Positions 1 through 6,781 of a stretch of DNA of 11,301 nucleotides are shown here, piece by piece (the first letter of the stretch is position 1; every line of letters starts with the position of its first letter). Source of the stretch: an uncultured Spirochaetaceae bacterium (GTDB taxonomy: Bacteria; Spirochaetota; Spirochaetia; Sphaerochaetales; Sphaerochaetaceae); the NCBI GenBank assembly GCA_946414625.1, contig CAMKPI010000042.1:1-11301 (forward strand). The letters run 5' to 3'. The position numbers were made by a program, and so were the translations under genes. Below the pieces are notes generated by a model. It made no database searches and was not told where the DNA came from. It saw only the letters and a list, made by a program, of their open reading frames with translations.

Positions 1-62
1 CCCGCGGAAGCGGGGCGTAGATTCGAAAAAGATGCGGCTAAAGGATCCGGAGGCGAAGCATG

Positions 63-251
63 TTATTCCTGTGCGGCATCGCCGTACTTATCAAGCACGG
101 TGTCCACAAGGAGGCGAGCCATGGAGAGCCCCTCCCTTTTTGCTATCGCCTTCAGCTTTTCATACTCCCCTGGGTAACAGGACACCGAAAACGTCTTGAA
201 AAGGGTGAGGCGACCGGTAGGAATTCGTCCGCGTTTCTTCTTTTCTTCCAT
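63..251 (-). CDS. Small ribbon-helix-helix-like protein, module copy 3
   Basis: A 62-aa basic protein, probably a DNA-binding regulator. The N terminus is Lys/Arg-rich (EEKKKRGR, residues 2-9). It is followed by a short strand (FKTFSVS) and two predicted helices, ending in GLSMARLLVDTVLDK. This pattern of strand, PGEYEKLKAIAK helix and G-L-S turn before a second helix matches RHH (CopG/Arc-like) folds. It is clearly paralogous to the proteins at 8619-8834 and 9480-9677: F-[TS]-V-S-x-x-P-x-E in the strand and G-[KL]-S-x-[SA]-R near the second helix. I chose the ATG at 251 because AAAAGGGG precedes it. A TTG two codons earlier overlaps the stop of the upstream peptide. The TGA of that peptide is 2 bases before the ATG, so translation may be coupled. 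DNA target and function are unknown. Confidence 0.75.
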   Translation of the reverse strand: MEEKKKRGRIPTGRLTLFKTFSVSCYPGEYEKLKAIAKREGLSMARLLVDTVLDKYGDAAQE

Positions 252-253
252 TT

Positions 254-331
254 TCAACCCCTTTTCACCAGCAACACTATCAGCGTTGCAATGCTAAGAA
301 GCGTATTAAGCCAGTTGTGAAGATTTTTCAT
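254..331 (-). CDS. Tiny hydrophobic peptide B (25 aa), module copy 3
   Basis: A 25-aa peptide starting MKNLHNWLNT and followed by an uninterrupted hydrophobic run (LLSIATLIVLLV) ending in KRG, so a single membrane-spanning helix with a basic tail is likely. It lies between the terminator hairpin at 366-387 and the RHH gene, whose ATG is 2 bases after its stop. GGGAAAAATCA precedes the ATG, a weak ribosome site. The same position in the two rightward modules holds peptides of 26 and 29 aa with the same character (8527-8607, 9207-9296). The composition recalls short holin-like or type I toxin peptides, but that is inference from size and hydrophobicity only. Confidence 0.6.
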   Translation of the reverse strand: MKNLHNWLNTLLSIATLIVLLVKRG

Positions 332-365
332 TGATTTTTCCCAATATATGTGCAAAATAAAACGT

Positions 366-387
366 GCAGGGTTCATGCGAACCCTGC
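366..387 (-). terminator. Intrinsic terminator between peptides A and B, copy 3
   Basis: Perfect 9-bp inverted repeat GCAGGGTTC / GAACCCTGC with a 4-base loop. On the minus strand it is followed by ACGTTTTATTTT. It begins 13 bases after the stop of peptide A and ends 34 bases before peptide B. It would terminate most transcripts after peptide A, leaving peptide B and the RHH gene to read-through. Confidence 0.7.
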
Positions 388-400
388 GAGGCGATGTCTT

Positions 401-505
401 TCATTTTATCAGCGCTAGGATGAAAGACCCGATTGCCGCCACGGTGCCCAACCAACGGCTGAGCAGTTCTTCGTGGTCTTTGAGCCAATCCAGAAATTGT
501 CTCAC
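401..505 (-). CDS. Tiny hydrophobic peptide A (34 aa), module copy 3
   Basis: A 34-aa peptide read from GTG, beginning with an amphipathic stretch (RQFLDWLKDHEELLSR). A transmembrane-like segment follows (WLGTVAAIGSFILALI, about residues 18-33) and a terminal Lys. A strong GGAGG lies 9 bases upstream at 515-519, which fixes the GTG start. The promoter is at 528-556. Its stop is 13 bases before the terminator hairpin at 366-387. Position, size and hydrophobicity match the first peptides of the two other modules (8352-8453, 9032-9142), although this one lacks their poly-Lys N terminus and the residues have diverged. No function can be assigned. A membrane peptide, a leader peptide controlling read-through, or a toxin are the main options. 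Confidence 0.65.
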   Translation of the reverse strand: MRQFLDWLKDHEELLSRWLGTVAAIGSFILALIK

Positions 506-506
506 G

Positions 507-531
507 CTCTTCAACCTCCATGGTTGAAGAG
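507..531. promoter_or_regulatory. Operator-like perfect palindrome over -10/start site
   Basis: Perfect 10-bp arms CTCTTCAACC / GGTTGAAGAG around a 5-base centre. On the minus strand the distal arm overlaps the -10 box (528-533), and the proximal arm contains part of the GGAGG ribosome site. Transcription from that -10 would start near 521, so one arm is not in the RNA. This fits a DNA-binding site better than an RNA hairpin. It is a plausible target for an RHH or HTH repressor. Confidence 0.55.
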
Positions 532-556
532 TATCATTTTATTAAAATAAAGTCAA
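528..556 (-). promoter_or_regulatory. Promoter of module copy 3
   Basis: TTGACT (551-556), a 17-base spacer and TACTCT (528-533) on the minus strand. The -35 box abuts the stop codon of the gene at 557-814, with no terminator between, so the module can also be reached by read-through from the early operon. The two rightward modules have TTGACA promoters in the same place. Confidence 0.6.
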
Positions 557-814
557 CTACTTTTTTGAAGAATCGCTAATTTTTGGCAAATTTATACACT
601 CTACGAGCTCTTTTTTATTCATTCCCCTGATTAAGCCTCTTTTTCTTTGGTTGATATATGTGCCTACAAGTGCTAGATAAACCTCCCCCAGTTCGGAGAG
701 CAGGAAGGCGGGAACATCGCTCCCGACGCCGAAAGGTGAATGTCTCCAATCAATTACTGCTTGTCTCAGAACAGCAGCGGCAAGCCTTCTATAACCGTCA
801 GACATTTGTCCCAT
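557..814 (-). CDS. Phage hypothetical protein, 85 aa
   Basis: A small soluble protein of unknown function and the last gene of the leftward early operon. After MGQMSDG the sequence has YRRLAAAVLRQAVIDW, a helix resembling those in many small phage proteins of the early region that start with a Y-R-x-L-A-x-A-x-x-x-Q-A-V-x-D-[YW] pattern. Family recognition here is by memory of that pattern, not by a search. The C terminus is Lys-rich (SDSSKK). The start is ambiguous. GGGAG seven bases before the ATG at 814 favours this one, but a GTG at 841 with AGAGG upstream would add nine residues. It lies about 270 bases beyond ssb and directly upstream of the module promoter. Confidence 0.6.
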   Translation of the reverse strand: MGQMSDGYRRLAAAVLRQAVIDWRHSPFGVGSDVPAFLLSELGEVYLALVGTYINQRKRGLIRGMNKKELVECINLPKISDSSKK

Positions 815-1081
815 AAAAAAACTCCCTGTTTGTTGTTTCACAAAACCTCTAAAAAGACCGTATTTCGCCTTCTTTTCTCAGGATCTATAGTTTGTGACCT
901 TTTTGGGCGAAAGTCGCGCACATGAGAGCATTTTTAACGGCTGACAACGTTTCAGTGGTCGTTTGCAAAATCAGACAGCCGGCAAGGCACCTTTTCCGCT
1001 TCAGTAGTCGTCGCGCTTTTTGGCTCCGCCCGGCAGAAACAGCGGCCGCGATGCCCGGCAACAAAAGCGTTCATGCAGTAC
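815..1081. other. Gap between ssb and the 85-aa gene
   Basis: About 267 bases with no convincing gene. On the minus strand an ATG near 1074 opens 40 codons (ending near 952), but no ribosome site precedes it and the composition is not persuasive. I see no intrinsic terminator after ssb, so the 85-aa gene is probably co-transcribed. Confidence 0.4.
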
Positions 1082-1573
1082 CTAGAACGGGATGTCCCCG
1101 TCAAAAAAAGCCCCGCCCGACATCGGGATTCCCGAAAGCAGCGGCTGATCCGGCACGCTCCTTTGAAAATCGGAAGCAGGCGGCGAAGCCGGACGATACG
1201 CCTCCCCTCCTCCACGCGGGCTCTGCGGCGCGGCGCTTTTCGGCTCGGAGAGCAGCTCTATCCTGTCCGCCCGGATCTTCACCGCCTGGCGGTTCGCACC
1301 GCCCCCGTCTGTCCACCGCTCTTGGACGAGCCGCCCAGACAAAGCCACCTGCCGCCCCTTTGTCAAATAAGGCAGGAGCCCGGATCCCAATGCGCCGCAG
1401 AAATAGCTGACATCGAAGAAATGAGCCTCTTCGACCCACACCCCGTCCTTCCTCCTCGATTCGTTCACAGCAACAGCAAAAACGATGACTTCGCCCCCTC
1501 CGCTGGTCGCCCTCCTCTCCGCCTCCCTCGCGAGTCGCCCCACAAGCGTTACGCAGTTAATATCTGCCGACAT
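1082..1573 (-). CDS. ssb: Single-stranded DNA-binding protein
   Basis: Phage SSB of 163 aa, binding ssDNA as an OB-fold oligomer during replication and recombination. The OB domain occupies about residues 5-105: N-terminal INCVTLVGRLAREAE, then VIVFAVAVNES, then LTKGRQVALSGRLVQERW, all characteristic of bacterial SSB. A low-complexity Pro/Ser/Gly linker follows. The C terminus is DGDIPF, the acidic tip by which SSB recruits partner proteins. I chose the ATG at 1573, preceded by AAGGAGAGGAT, rather than an upstream in-frame ATG at 1636 that adds an unrelated leader. It lies 73 bases downstream of the DnaC-like gene. Length and motifs are normal for the family and identification is secure. Confidence 0.95.
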   Translation of the reverse strand: MSADINCVTLVGRLAREAERRATSGGGEVIVFAVAVNESRRKDGVWVEEAHFFDVSYFCGALGSGLLPYLTKGRQVALSGRLVQERWTDGGGANRQAVKIRADRIELLSEPKSAAPQSPRGGGEAYRPASPPASDFQRSVPDQPLLSGIPMSGGAFFDGDIPF

Positions 1574-1646
1574 ATCCTCTCCTCCTTTTCTGAACGGGTC
1601 ATGGTCCCTCCGCACTCCCGGAGTAGTCCCATACACTTAAGCCGCG

Positions 1647-2342
1647 TCATCCAGAGCCTCCCGCTGAAAACTCCGAGGCAAGTCTCCCCCTCATGTCCGG
1701 AGCTGTCATTGCAAAAGTCAGCCCCTCCCGAAGACGGGACACCGCGGAACCGCCATCGCCCCCGAGAGCGGCGGAGAACTCCGCGGGCGTCATGTTGGCA
1801 ATGAAAACCGTTCGCCTGTATTCACCATAGCGTGCATCGATTATCCTTCGCAGTATCGATAACGCGTAGCTCGTCAAGTCCGCCTCCGAGATCTCGTCAA
1901 CCACCAGGAGAGGGCAGGACATGTAACCCCGCAGCACCTCGCCGTCAAAACGAGCCTTATACTCGTCCATCAGCTCCCCGAGCGGGGCGTACCTCGCACC
2001 TTTGCCGTGGATCGAGTTGTACGTATTCAAGAGGGCGCACGCCATCGTTGTCTTGCCGTTGCCCACCGACCCTAGGAGCGAGAGGCTCCACGGCCCGGCT
2101 TCATGGTCGGCAAAGATCCTCTCCCGTTCCGCCTTGTACAGCTCGAACTCATCCCTCTCCCCGAGGTCGGCGGGGAAACTCCCCAGGGAGAGGTCGGTAT
2201 CGTACAGGCGCTTCAGGCGCTCGAACCGCGCCCACCTCTCCCAGTCGTATATCTTCCGCAGGAGAGACACGCACCTCTCCTGTTCCCCGTTCCTCGGCCT
2301 CAGCGTGTCCATCGTCCAGCCGTAACGCCTAGGTATTTTCAT
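1647..2342 (-). CDS. DnaC/DnaI-like replicative helicase loader ATPase
   Basis: A 231-aa AAA+ ATPase of the DnaC/IstB type, expected to load the replicative helicase at the phage origin. Walker A is GSVGNGKT at residues 91-98 and Walker B is PLLVVDE at 144-150. A sensor-1-like IANMT lies at 181-185 and an SRLREG arginine-finger motif near 202-207. The N terminus (about 1-80) is charged and helical and lacks an evident zinc site. The start at 2342 forms an ATGA overlap with the stop of the DUF6291-like gene, so the two are translationally coupled. In-frame codons further upstream would overlap that gene by over 130 bases. Pairing with an upstream initiator-like protein is usual in phage replication modules. 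Confidence 0.9.
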   Translation of the reverse strand: MKIPRRYGWTMDTLRPRNGEQERCVSLLRKIYDWERWARFERLKRLYDTDLSLGSFPADLGERDEFELYKAERERIFADHEAGPWSLSLLGSVGNGKTTMACALLNTYNSIHGKGARYAPLGELMDEYKARFDGEVLRGYMSCPLLVVDEISEADLTSYALSILRRIIDARYGEYRRTVFIANMTPAEFSAALGGDGGSAVSRLREGLTFAMTAPDMRGRLASEFSAGGSG

Positions 2343-3148
2343 AGCCTGAAACTCCCATCGGCGGAAATCTCCGCCTTGAACGCTTCGATCCGCTCCCCCG
2401 CTGTCTCCGGCACGCATCTTTTGGATCCTGCAGTCTCCCTCATTGTTTCCTTCCTCGCATCTTCCGAAAGCCACCGTCTAATGTACGCCCGCATCGAGCC
2501 GACAGCCGCCTGCGCTGGAGTCCTCCGCTTAGCAGGGTTCGCTTCGAAGTACAGCCCCATATTCCTCAAGCTGCTCCTCACGTCCAGTGTAGGGAACTCC
2601 TGCGAAAAACTTTCAACATCCCTTTCAGGAACGGCGTATTCCGAACCATCGGAAAGAAGAAACCTGAAAACCCGGTCTGATCCTTTCCCTCGCGCGCGTG
2701 CGCGACACACGCTATGGGATAGCGTATTAACATTTACATTTTCATTTTCATTTACATTTACATTAGGTTCGGGTTTGGTTGCGCTTTGGTTATTGTTTGG
2801 TTTCGGTTCGGTTTCTTTTTGGTTGTTTTCGGGCAAACCCTCCCCCGAGCCCTTTTCAGCAAGCGAAAAAATCCGCTTTGGGCGTCCGCCATGCAGACTG
2901 TTCAGGTAGCGCCGGTTGTTTACATCGATTTGAACTTTTACGAGTTCTAGTATGCTAGCCGCTATCGGCTTTGGAGGTTCAGTTGTTTGTCCGGTTAGGC
3001 CATACTCAACTATGGCCGTGACTACTTCTCCCTGTACCTCCCTCGGCAGAAGCCGGATAGCATTCCACCAGGACTCGTAAAAAACAAAGCTTTCCCTTTT
3101 CAACAACCCATCGGCCGCCTGCACAGATGTGGTTTTGTCGTTCCGCAT
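2339..3148 (-). CDS. DUF6291-like phage replication protein with Asn-Val linker
   Basis: A 269-aa protein likely to act as replication initiator or helicase-loader partner. Residues about 18-95 (SFVFYESWWNAIRLLP, EVQGEVVTAIVEYGLTG, LNSLHGGRPK) match the N-terminal domain I know as DUF6291 in phage replication proteins. A low-complexity linker follows, with NNNQ/KPEP and then alternating Asn with Val/Glu, encoded by a hexanucleotide repeat at 2731-2766. A C-terminal helical region includes FRFLLSDGSEYAVPE and AYIRRWLSED. The ribosome site is AGGAGG 12 bases from the ATG. Between them lies a three-codon frame ATG-ATG-ACG whose TAA overlaps the ATG. The 3' end overlaps the DnaC-like gene by 4 bases. 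The domain name is from memory; the role is inferred from context. Confidence 0.8.
   Translation of the reverse strand: MRNDKTTSVQAADGLLKRESFVFYESWWNAIRLLPREVQGEVVTAIVEYGLTGQTTEPPKPIAASILELVKVQIDVNNRRYLNSLHGGRPKRIFSLAEKGSGEGLPENNQKETEPKPNNNQSATKPEPNVNVNENENVNVNTLSHSVCRARARGKGSDRVFRFLLSDGSEYAVPERDVESFSQEFPTLDVRSSLRNMGLYFEANPAKRRTPAQAAVGSMRAYIRRWLSEDARKETMRETAGSKRCVPETAGERIEAFKAEISADGSFRL
2731..2766. repeat. Hexanucleotide tandem repeat (CATTTA/CATTTT) x6
   Basis: Six consecutive 6-base units on the plus strand: CATTTA, CATTTT, CATTTT, CATTTA, CATTTA, CATTAG. On the minus strand they encode the alternating Asn-Val/Asn-Glu linker of the replication protein. The unit is a multiple of three, so slippage changes linker length without breaking the frame. 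Adjacent bases 2767-2830 are also quasi-repetitive (GGTTTGGTT-like) and encode the NNNQ/KPEP part. Confidence 0.8.
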
Positions 3149-3232
3149 TACGTCATCATTCCTCCTCGCCTCCTTGCGACCCTGAATTCTAATCCATATC
3201 CGCCCCGCCGTGTCCGAATGGGGTGAATGGCT

Positions 3233-3688
3233 TCACAAGTCATTCAGACCGTCCGGCACCTGTGGACAATCCTCGATGCGCACCAACACCTCCGGGCGCT
3301 CCGCGTACACCTTGCAGGCAACAATTTCCGTCACCTGCCCGTCATCCTCCCACACCACGCCGTTCAGCGCGTCCAGCGCCGCTTTGACGTAGTTGTCGAG
3401 GTCGGGGCGAGAGACAGGAAGCATTCCCCCGGACAATGCGCTCTTCCGCTTTGCCGCGCTCCACGACCGGGGGACGGACCGTGCGAAGCGCAAGGTAGCT
3501 TTGACGGGTCCCTCGAAAGGGGAGATGCCGTCTTTGGACATCTCCCCCTGAGCGAACAGCCCGAGAGCCTCCTTGTACTCCCTGCTTTTCTCCGGGTCTA
3601 CAGTGTGAATCCCGTTTCGGTTGCGATATATACGCGGTCGCCCCTGCGCCACGGGCTCCCCCTCAAAGAAGAACCAAAGCATTCCCAT
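3233..3688 (-). CDS. rusA: RusA-family Holliday junction resolvase
   Basis: A 151-aa endodeoxyribonuclease of the RusA family, which cuts four-way junctions formed during phage recombination. It has the N-terminal strand GEPVAQGRPR (residues 10-19). The core signature RPDLDNYVKAALDALNG runs from 94 to 110 and VVWEDDGQV from 111 to 119. Asp96, Asp98 and Asp115/116 correspond to the metal-binding acidic residues of the family. The start ATG at 3688 overlaps the recT stop by one base (TGATG), so the two are coupled. The recT-rusA order is common in phage recombination cassettes. Length is slightly above the 120-residue enterobacterial RusA and typical of Gram-positive phage versions. Confidence 0.92.
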   Translation of the reverse strand: MGMLWFFFEGEPVAQGRPRIYRNRNGIHTVDPEKSREYKEALGLFAQGEMSKDGISPFEGPVKATLRFARSVPRSWSAAKRKSALSGGMLPVSRPDLDNYVKAALDALNGVVWEDDGQVTEIVACKVYAERPEVLVRIEDCPQVPDGLNDL

Positions 3689-4632
3689 CAGAAGAACTCC
3701 TCGGCCGGCTCCGGCTCTCCCTGCGGGTAGCCGGATGTCCTTCCTCCATTCGCCTCCGATCCGGATCCGCCGCGCTCCGCCGTCCCGGCTGCATCCTCAA
3801 TGGCGGCACCGACCACGGAGTCCTCCGCTTCCATGCCGCCGTCGTTATCGGCGTATGTGAACACCGCGTCCACAGCGCTCTCGCTCTCGATGTCGAAGTT
3901 CTGGTTCGTGGACTGGTCCGCCCTCACGGCAAGTAGCATCTGCGTGCTCATGGGCACCCACTTGCTGATTGTGCTCTTGATCACGGTCTTCTCCGCCATT
4001 GCGGGAAAGTTGGTGCTCCACGGGCTGGAATTCCGCCCGCTCCGCAGGTCGTACTGGTAGGCGGTGGAAAACTTTTCGGCGTGCCGCCTTATCTCGTCCA
4101 CCGTCCAGTAAACCGTCTTTTCAAAGCCGTTGGCGAGCCGGACAAAACAGGCATAGCCCGCAATCCTGCCCGTCTCACCCCTCGCCCTCTGCCCGTCCGC
4201 AGGTGCTTTCAGCGACAGTTCCCCAGACAGAAGATTGAAGTCTTCCAGCTCGTCTTCGTAAACGTCCGTGACGTTGATCGTGCGTAGCTGTCCGCTGCGC
4301 ATGGCAAGCTGGACAAACCCGTTCTTCATAATCTGCATCTGAGGATGTCCCTTATACGGAACAATCGCCGCAAACCCCAGTCCAGGTACCACATCCAGAT
4401 TGAGCGCAGCAGCAGTCATGGCGCACTGCATGATCTCTACAGGGTTGCACTGTTGCAGCAGCTTATTCGCATTCACCGACGACAGCACGTTAGCTAGGAA
4501 CTGGTTGGCCTTCTCCTGCCCGCCCAGCACCTGAGCAAATCGATTTACCATCGCCGGGGCAGAACACATCTGCCTCACGCTCATGTTCTGAAGAACGACT
4601 GACTGCCGCCCCGCATCTCGTAAGTTACCCAT
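3688..4632 (-). CDS. recT: RecT-family single-strand annealing protein
   Basis: A 314-aa RecT-type recombinase that anneals ssDNA tails made by its partner exonuclease (here YqaJ). The signature is AALNLDVVPGLGFAAIVPY at about residues 73-91, followed by QMQIMKNGFVQLAMRSGQ (about 97-114). Further family-like segments are RIAGYACFVRLANGF and a C-terminal NFPAMAEKTVIK. The C-terminal tail is acidic and low complexity and ends EPAEEFF. I chose the ATG at 4632 after AGGAGG. It overlaps the DUF1351 stop by 8 bases, whereas an in-frame start at 4713 would overlap far more. Gene order YqaJ-DUF1351-RecT is seen in many phages and supports the call. Confidence 0.95.
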   Translation of the reverse strand: MGNLRDAGRQSVVLQNMSVRQMCSAPAMVNRFAQVLGGQEKANQFLANVLSSVNANKLLQQCNPVEIMQCAMTAAALNLDVVPGLGFAAIVPYKGHPQMQIMKNGFVQLAMRSGQLRTINVTDVYEDELEDFNLLSGELSLKAPADGQRARGETGRIAGYACFVRLANGFEKTVYWTVDEIRRHAEKFSTAYQYDLRSGRNSSPWSTNFPAMAEKTVIKSTISKWVPMSTQMLLAVRADQSTNQNFDIESESAVDAVFTYADNDGGMEAEDSVVGAAIEDAAGTAERGGSGSEANGGRTSGYPQGEPEPAEEFF

Positions 4633-5722
4633 TGACCTCATCCTCCTTTCCGGGCAATGCCCAAAGCCTGCTCGTGCCGTCGGCAGAGCAGAGCTTCTCG
4701 CACTCCACTCCACGCTCCGCCGCGAACGTGAGCACTTCCTCTATCGCAGCGCGAAAACCCCTCATTCTGAACGCGCCGACACAAACCCTTGCCGGATCCG
4801 TTCCACCCTGCTTCGCAGCAGCTTCCAGCCCCTGCCGCTCGGAGCCTCGAAACTGCCCAGGAATCCCGGCGCCACTCCCGGACCTCTGTTCCGAACCTGG
4901 GACAACAGACCCGCTGTCATCTCCCTCGCGGGGCGCTGAATCCGCCGTACCGGTCACCCGTCGGGCGATTTCCGCCTTTCTTTGGGCTTCGCGCTCGGCG
5001 CGCATTCTCTCCGCCTCGGCGTACGCCTCCGCCTGCTCTTTCAACCTCTGTCCCTCAGAGAGTGCGAGAGCCACGTTCCCCGTGCTTGCCACGATGTCCA
5101 ACATCTGCTGGCGGAACGGACCGTCGAACGTTGCCCACGCGGTGTGCACGGCTGTCGAGACCCTGTCGGCATCCGCTTTCAGGTCTTTGTCGGCGTACGT
5201 CTTGTTCTCCCAGCGGGGATTCTCCATCCACGCGGGGTCGCAGTTCCGGAAGTAGATCTGTTCCTCAATCGTCAGGGACTCCTCCACAATGGAGCGAACC
5301 CGCATTCCCCGGCCTTCGTACCGACCGCGGCGAAGTTTTCCGTCAATCGCCTTGTAGCTCTCGTCCAGCGCGTCTATCGTACCCTCCAAGACCTCCACGA
5401 GCTCGTTGTACATCCCCTCGGGGACCTCCAGTGGCTTGTTGAACTCAGCCTTTGCCCGTTTCCACTCTTTCTTCAGCGCGTCCTTCGCCTTGCGCAGCCG
5501 CGCTCTCATCTCGTAGACCTCCGCGAGGTTGCCCTCCGTGGCGGTCACGCCCTTGTACTTCTCCATGGCGGCTTTTACCGCCGGGAGCAATGCCTCAAAG
5601 TTGGTTTTCAGCACTCCGGGGAGCTCAACCGTGGCTACCACGGAATAATCCCCTCCGTTGCCGATGTCGGCGGAAGCCACAACCTCGAACTCCGCCTCCT
5701 CTGCTTTCAATTCCTGTTCCAT
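4625..5722 (-). CDS. DUF1351 phage protein
   Basis: A 365-aa protein resembling the DUF1351 family, which sits between or beside YqaJ and RecT in many phages and probably assists recombination. The function is not established. Visible features are an N-terminal acidic segment and VKAAMEKYKGVTATE. A charged helical region runs through MRARLRKAKDALKKEWKRAK and is likely coiled-coil. A long Arg/Glu/Ala-rich helix (EAYAEAERMRAEREAQRKAE) is followed by a Gly/Ser-rich disordered stretch. A small folded C-terminal domain (VGAFRMRGFRAAIEEVLTFA) resembles the terminal domain of related proteins. The ATG at 5722 has GGAGGAG six bases upstream, and an earlier in-frame ATG lies inside the YqaJ gene. It is separated from YqaJ by 8 bases and overlaps recT by 8. 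Confidence 0.85.
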   Translation of the reverse strand: MEQELKAEEAEFEVVASADIGNGGDYSVVATVELPGVLKTNFEALLPAVKAAMEKYKGVTATEGNLAEVYEMRARLRKAKDALKKEWKRAKAEFNKPLEVPEGMYNELVEVLEGTIDALDESYKAIDGKLRRGRYEGRGMRVRSIVEESLTIEEQIYFRNCDPAWMENPRWENKTYADKDLKADADRVSTAVHTAWATFDGPFRQQMLDIVASTGNVALALSEGQRLKEQAEAYAEAERMRAEREAQRKAEIARRVTGTADSAPREGDDSGSVVPGSEQRSGSGAGIPGQFRGSERQGLEAAAKQGGTDPARVCVGAFRMRGFRAAIEEVLTFAAERGVECEKLCSADGTSRLWALPGKEDEVNG

Positions 5723-5730
5723 TACTCCTC

Positions 5731-6405
5731 CTACAGCCGGAGAGTCGTCCTTGGACGCTCCCCCCTGTCCAGCCGTCTTTTGAATTGCTCCGCCATCTCC
5801 GCGACCCATGCGATATCCTCGGCGGTGTCCGGATCATCCCTGCGGTAAGCGCGCGACAAGAGGATCCGCGCATTGTCCGCGGCGTCATCCGGCTTGAACG
5901 CGCTCACCACATAAGCCCAGAACACCACGCCCGCCGCATCCGGCACGCACAAGAGCTGGTGCATCCCCTGTGCGATGTAATGCTGCGGAACATCGCCGTC
6001 CCTCCAAGCCTGGAAGTCCTCCCACCTCTGGACGGTGGCGGTCTTTATCTCCAGCACCCACCTTTCGCCTGTGTCCCTGTCCATCAGAAGCCCGTCAAGC
6101 GTGGCTGCCAGGTACGGACGATCCTCGGATACATAGATGCCGTACTGCCGGTAATCGCAGTCGTACTCCGGGTGATCCAGCAGGAACAACGCCCGCAGGT
6201 GTTCTTCCATTCGCTTTCCCCGGATCACGGCGGGCTTTCCCGATATGTCCTCCCGCTCCGCAAGCCCTTTCCTCACGTCGTACAGATATTGCGATCCATT
6301 TTGAACATACGGATTGATGTCGCAGTACAGTCCCGCATCGCTTGCGGTGAGGTAATTCTTGCGGCACTCCAACCACTCCGCCTCTGTCTTGCAGTCGATA
6401 ATCAC
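5731..6405 (-). CDS. YqaJ-type phage exonuclease
   Basis: A 224-aa nuclease of the YqaJ/lambda-exonuclease fold that would degrade one strand from dsDNA ends and hand the tail to RecT. Catalytic features are visible in order: RKNYLTASDAG (15-25, the usual R-x-x-x-[IL]-[TG]-[AG]-S motif), GKRMEEHLR (63-71), ATLDGLL (101-107, Asp104) and VLEIKTA (117-123, the E-x-K pair Glu119/Lys121). YIAQGMHQLL follows near 143. I chose a GTG start at 6405 because GGAGG ends 5 bases before it. A TTG at 6435 would give 10 more residues but overlaps the upstream gene by 17 bases and has no ribosome site. It forms the first part of the recombination cassette with DUF1351 and recT. Confidence 0.92.
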   Translation of the reverse strand: MIIDCKTEAEWLECRKNYLTASDAGLYCDINPYVQNGSQYLYDVRKGLAEREDISGKPAVIRGKRMEEHLRALFLLDHPEYDCDYRQYGIYVSEDRPYLAATLDGLLMDRDTGERWVLEIKTATVQRWEDFQAWRDGDVPQHYIAQGMHQLLCVPDAAGVVFWAYVVSAFKPDDAADNARILLSRAYRRDDPDTAEDIAWVAEMAEQFKRRLDRGERPRTTLRL

Positions 6406-6418
6406 TCCCTCCTCCGTC

Positions 6419-6781
6419 TCATACGGGCTCGCCAATGTAGCCCATCACATTGTTCACGCGCCAGCCCCTAGACGACGAGACGCAGGTCTCCTCCCCCCGT
6501 CGGGCATACCTGCCTAGGTTATGGATGATATACTCGTCACGGTTCAAAATGACGTGCGTTTCATAGAAGTCGTTTGTTATCTTTGACACTACATAGTGTC
6601 TGAAAGAGTCCAGCGCGAGCCCCGACAGCTCTCCGCCCAGCGCGTGGGCAGAGTCTAGGATCCACCAGTTCAGCCCCACCGCCTTGCAGTATTCCGAACC
6701 GTAAGCCTTCCAAGCCTCAGAATAGGGGATCTTCTCCCCGCAGAATTCGATAGTCTTCCGCTCGTCCTGACCAAGTTCCAT
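6419..6781 (-). CDS. Phage hypothetical protein, 120 aa
   Basis: An unrecognised soluble protein preceding the YqaJ exonuclease by 13 bases. It begins MELGQDERKTIEFCG and contains an aromatic-rich centre (AVGLNWWILDSAH). A segment that looks like a helix-strand pair follows (FRHYVVSKITNDFYE, HVILNRDEYIIH), then a basic end (RYARRGEE). Two Cys residues in the N-terminal third and one near the end do not form a metal motif. There is no signal peptide or membrane segment. The ATG at 6781 follows ACGGAGGTTTCTC, a strong ribosome site. An in-frame start at 6874 would read through the structured gap and is rejected. A role in recombination is inferred from position only. Confidence 0.75.
   Translation of the reverse strand: MELGQDERKTIEFCGEKIPYSEAWKAYGSEYCKAVGLNWWILDSAHALGGELSGLALDSFRHYVVSKITNDFYETHVILNRDEYIIHNLGRYARRGEETCVSSSRGWRVNNVMGYIGEPV

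Noticed and set aside
60..320. Plus-strand 86-codon frame with GGAGG before its ATG
   Set aside because: It runs antisense to the RHH protein and peptide B, which have homologues elsewhere in the window. The translation has no domain-like character.
306..521. Minus-strand 71-codon frame
   Set aside because: It is the other frame of peptide A, and its ATG is in the loop of the palindrome. The GTG frame has correct ribosome-site spacing and a hydrophobic peptide like those of the other modules.
952..1074. 40-codon minus-strand frame after ssb
   Set aside because: No ribosome site and no convincing composition; start is seven bases after the ssb stop but without coupling features.
1073..1804. 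Long plus-strand frames over ssb and dnaC-like genes, and similar ones at 4789-6471
   Set aside because: They are high-GC antisense shadows of secure genes, rich in Pro/Arg/Ser with no recognisable motifs.
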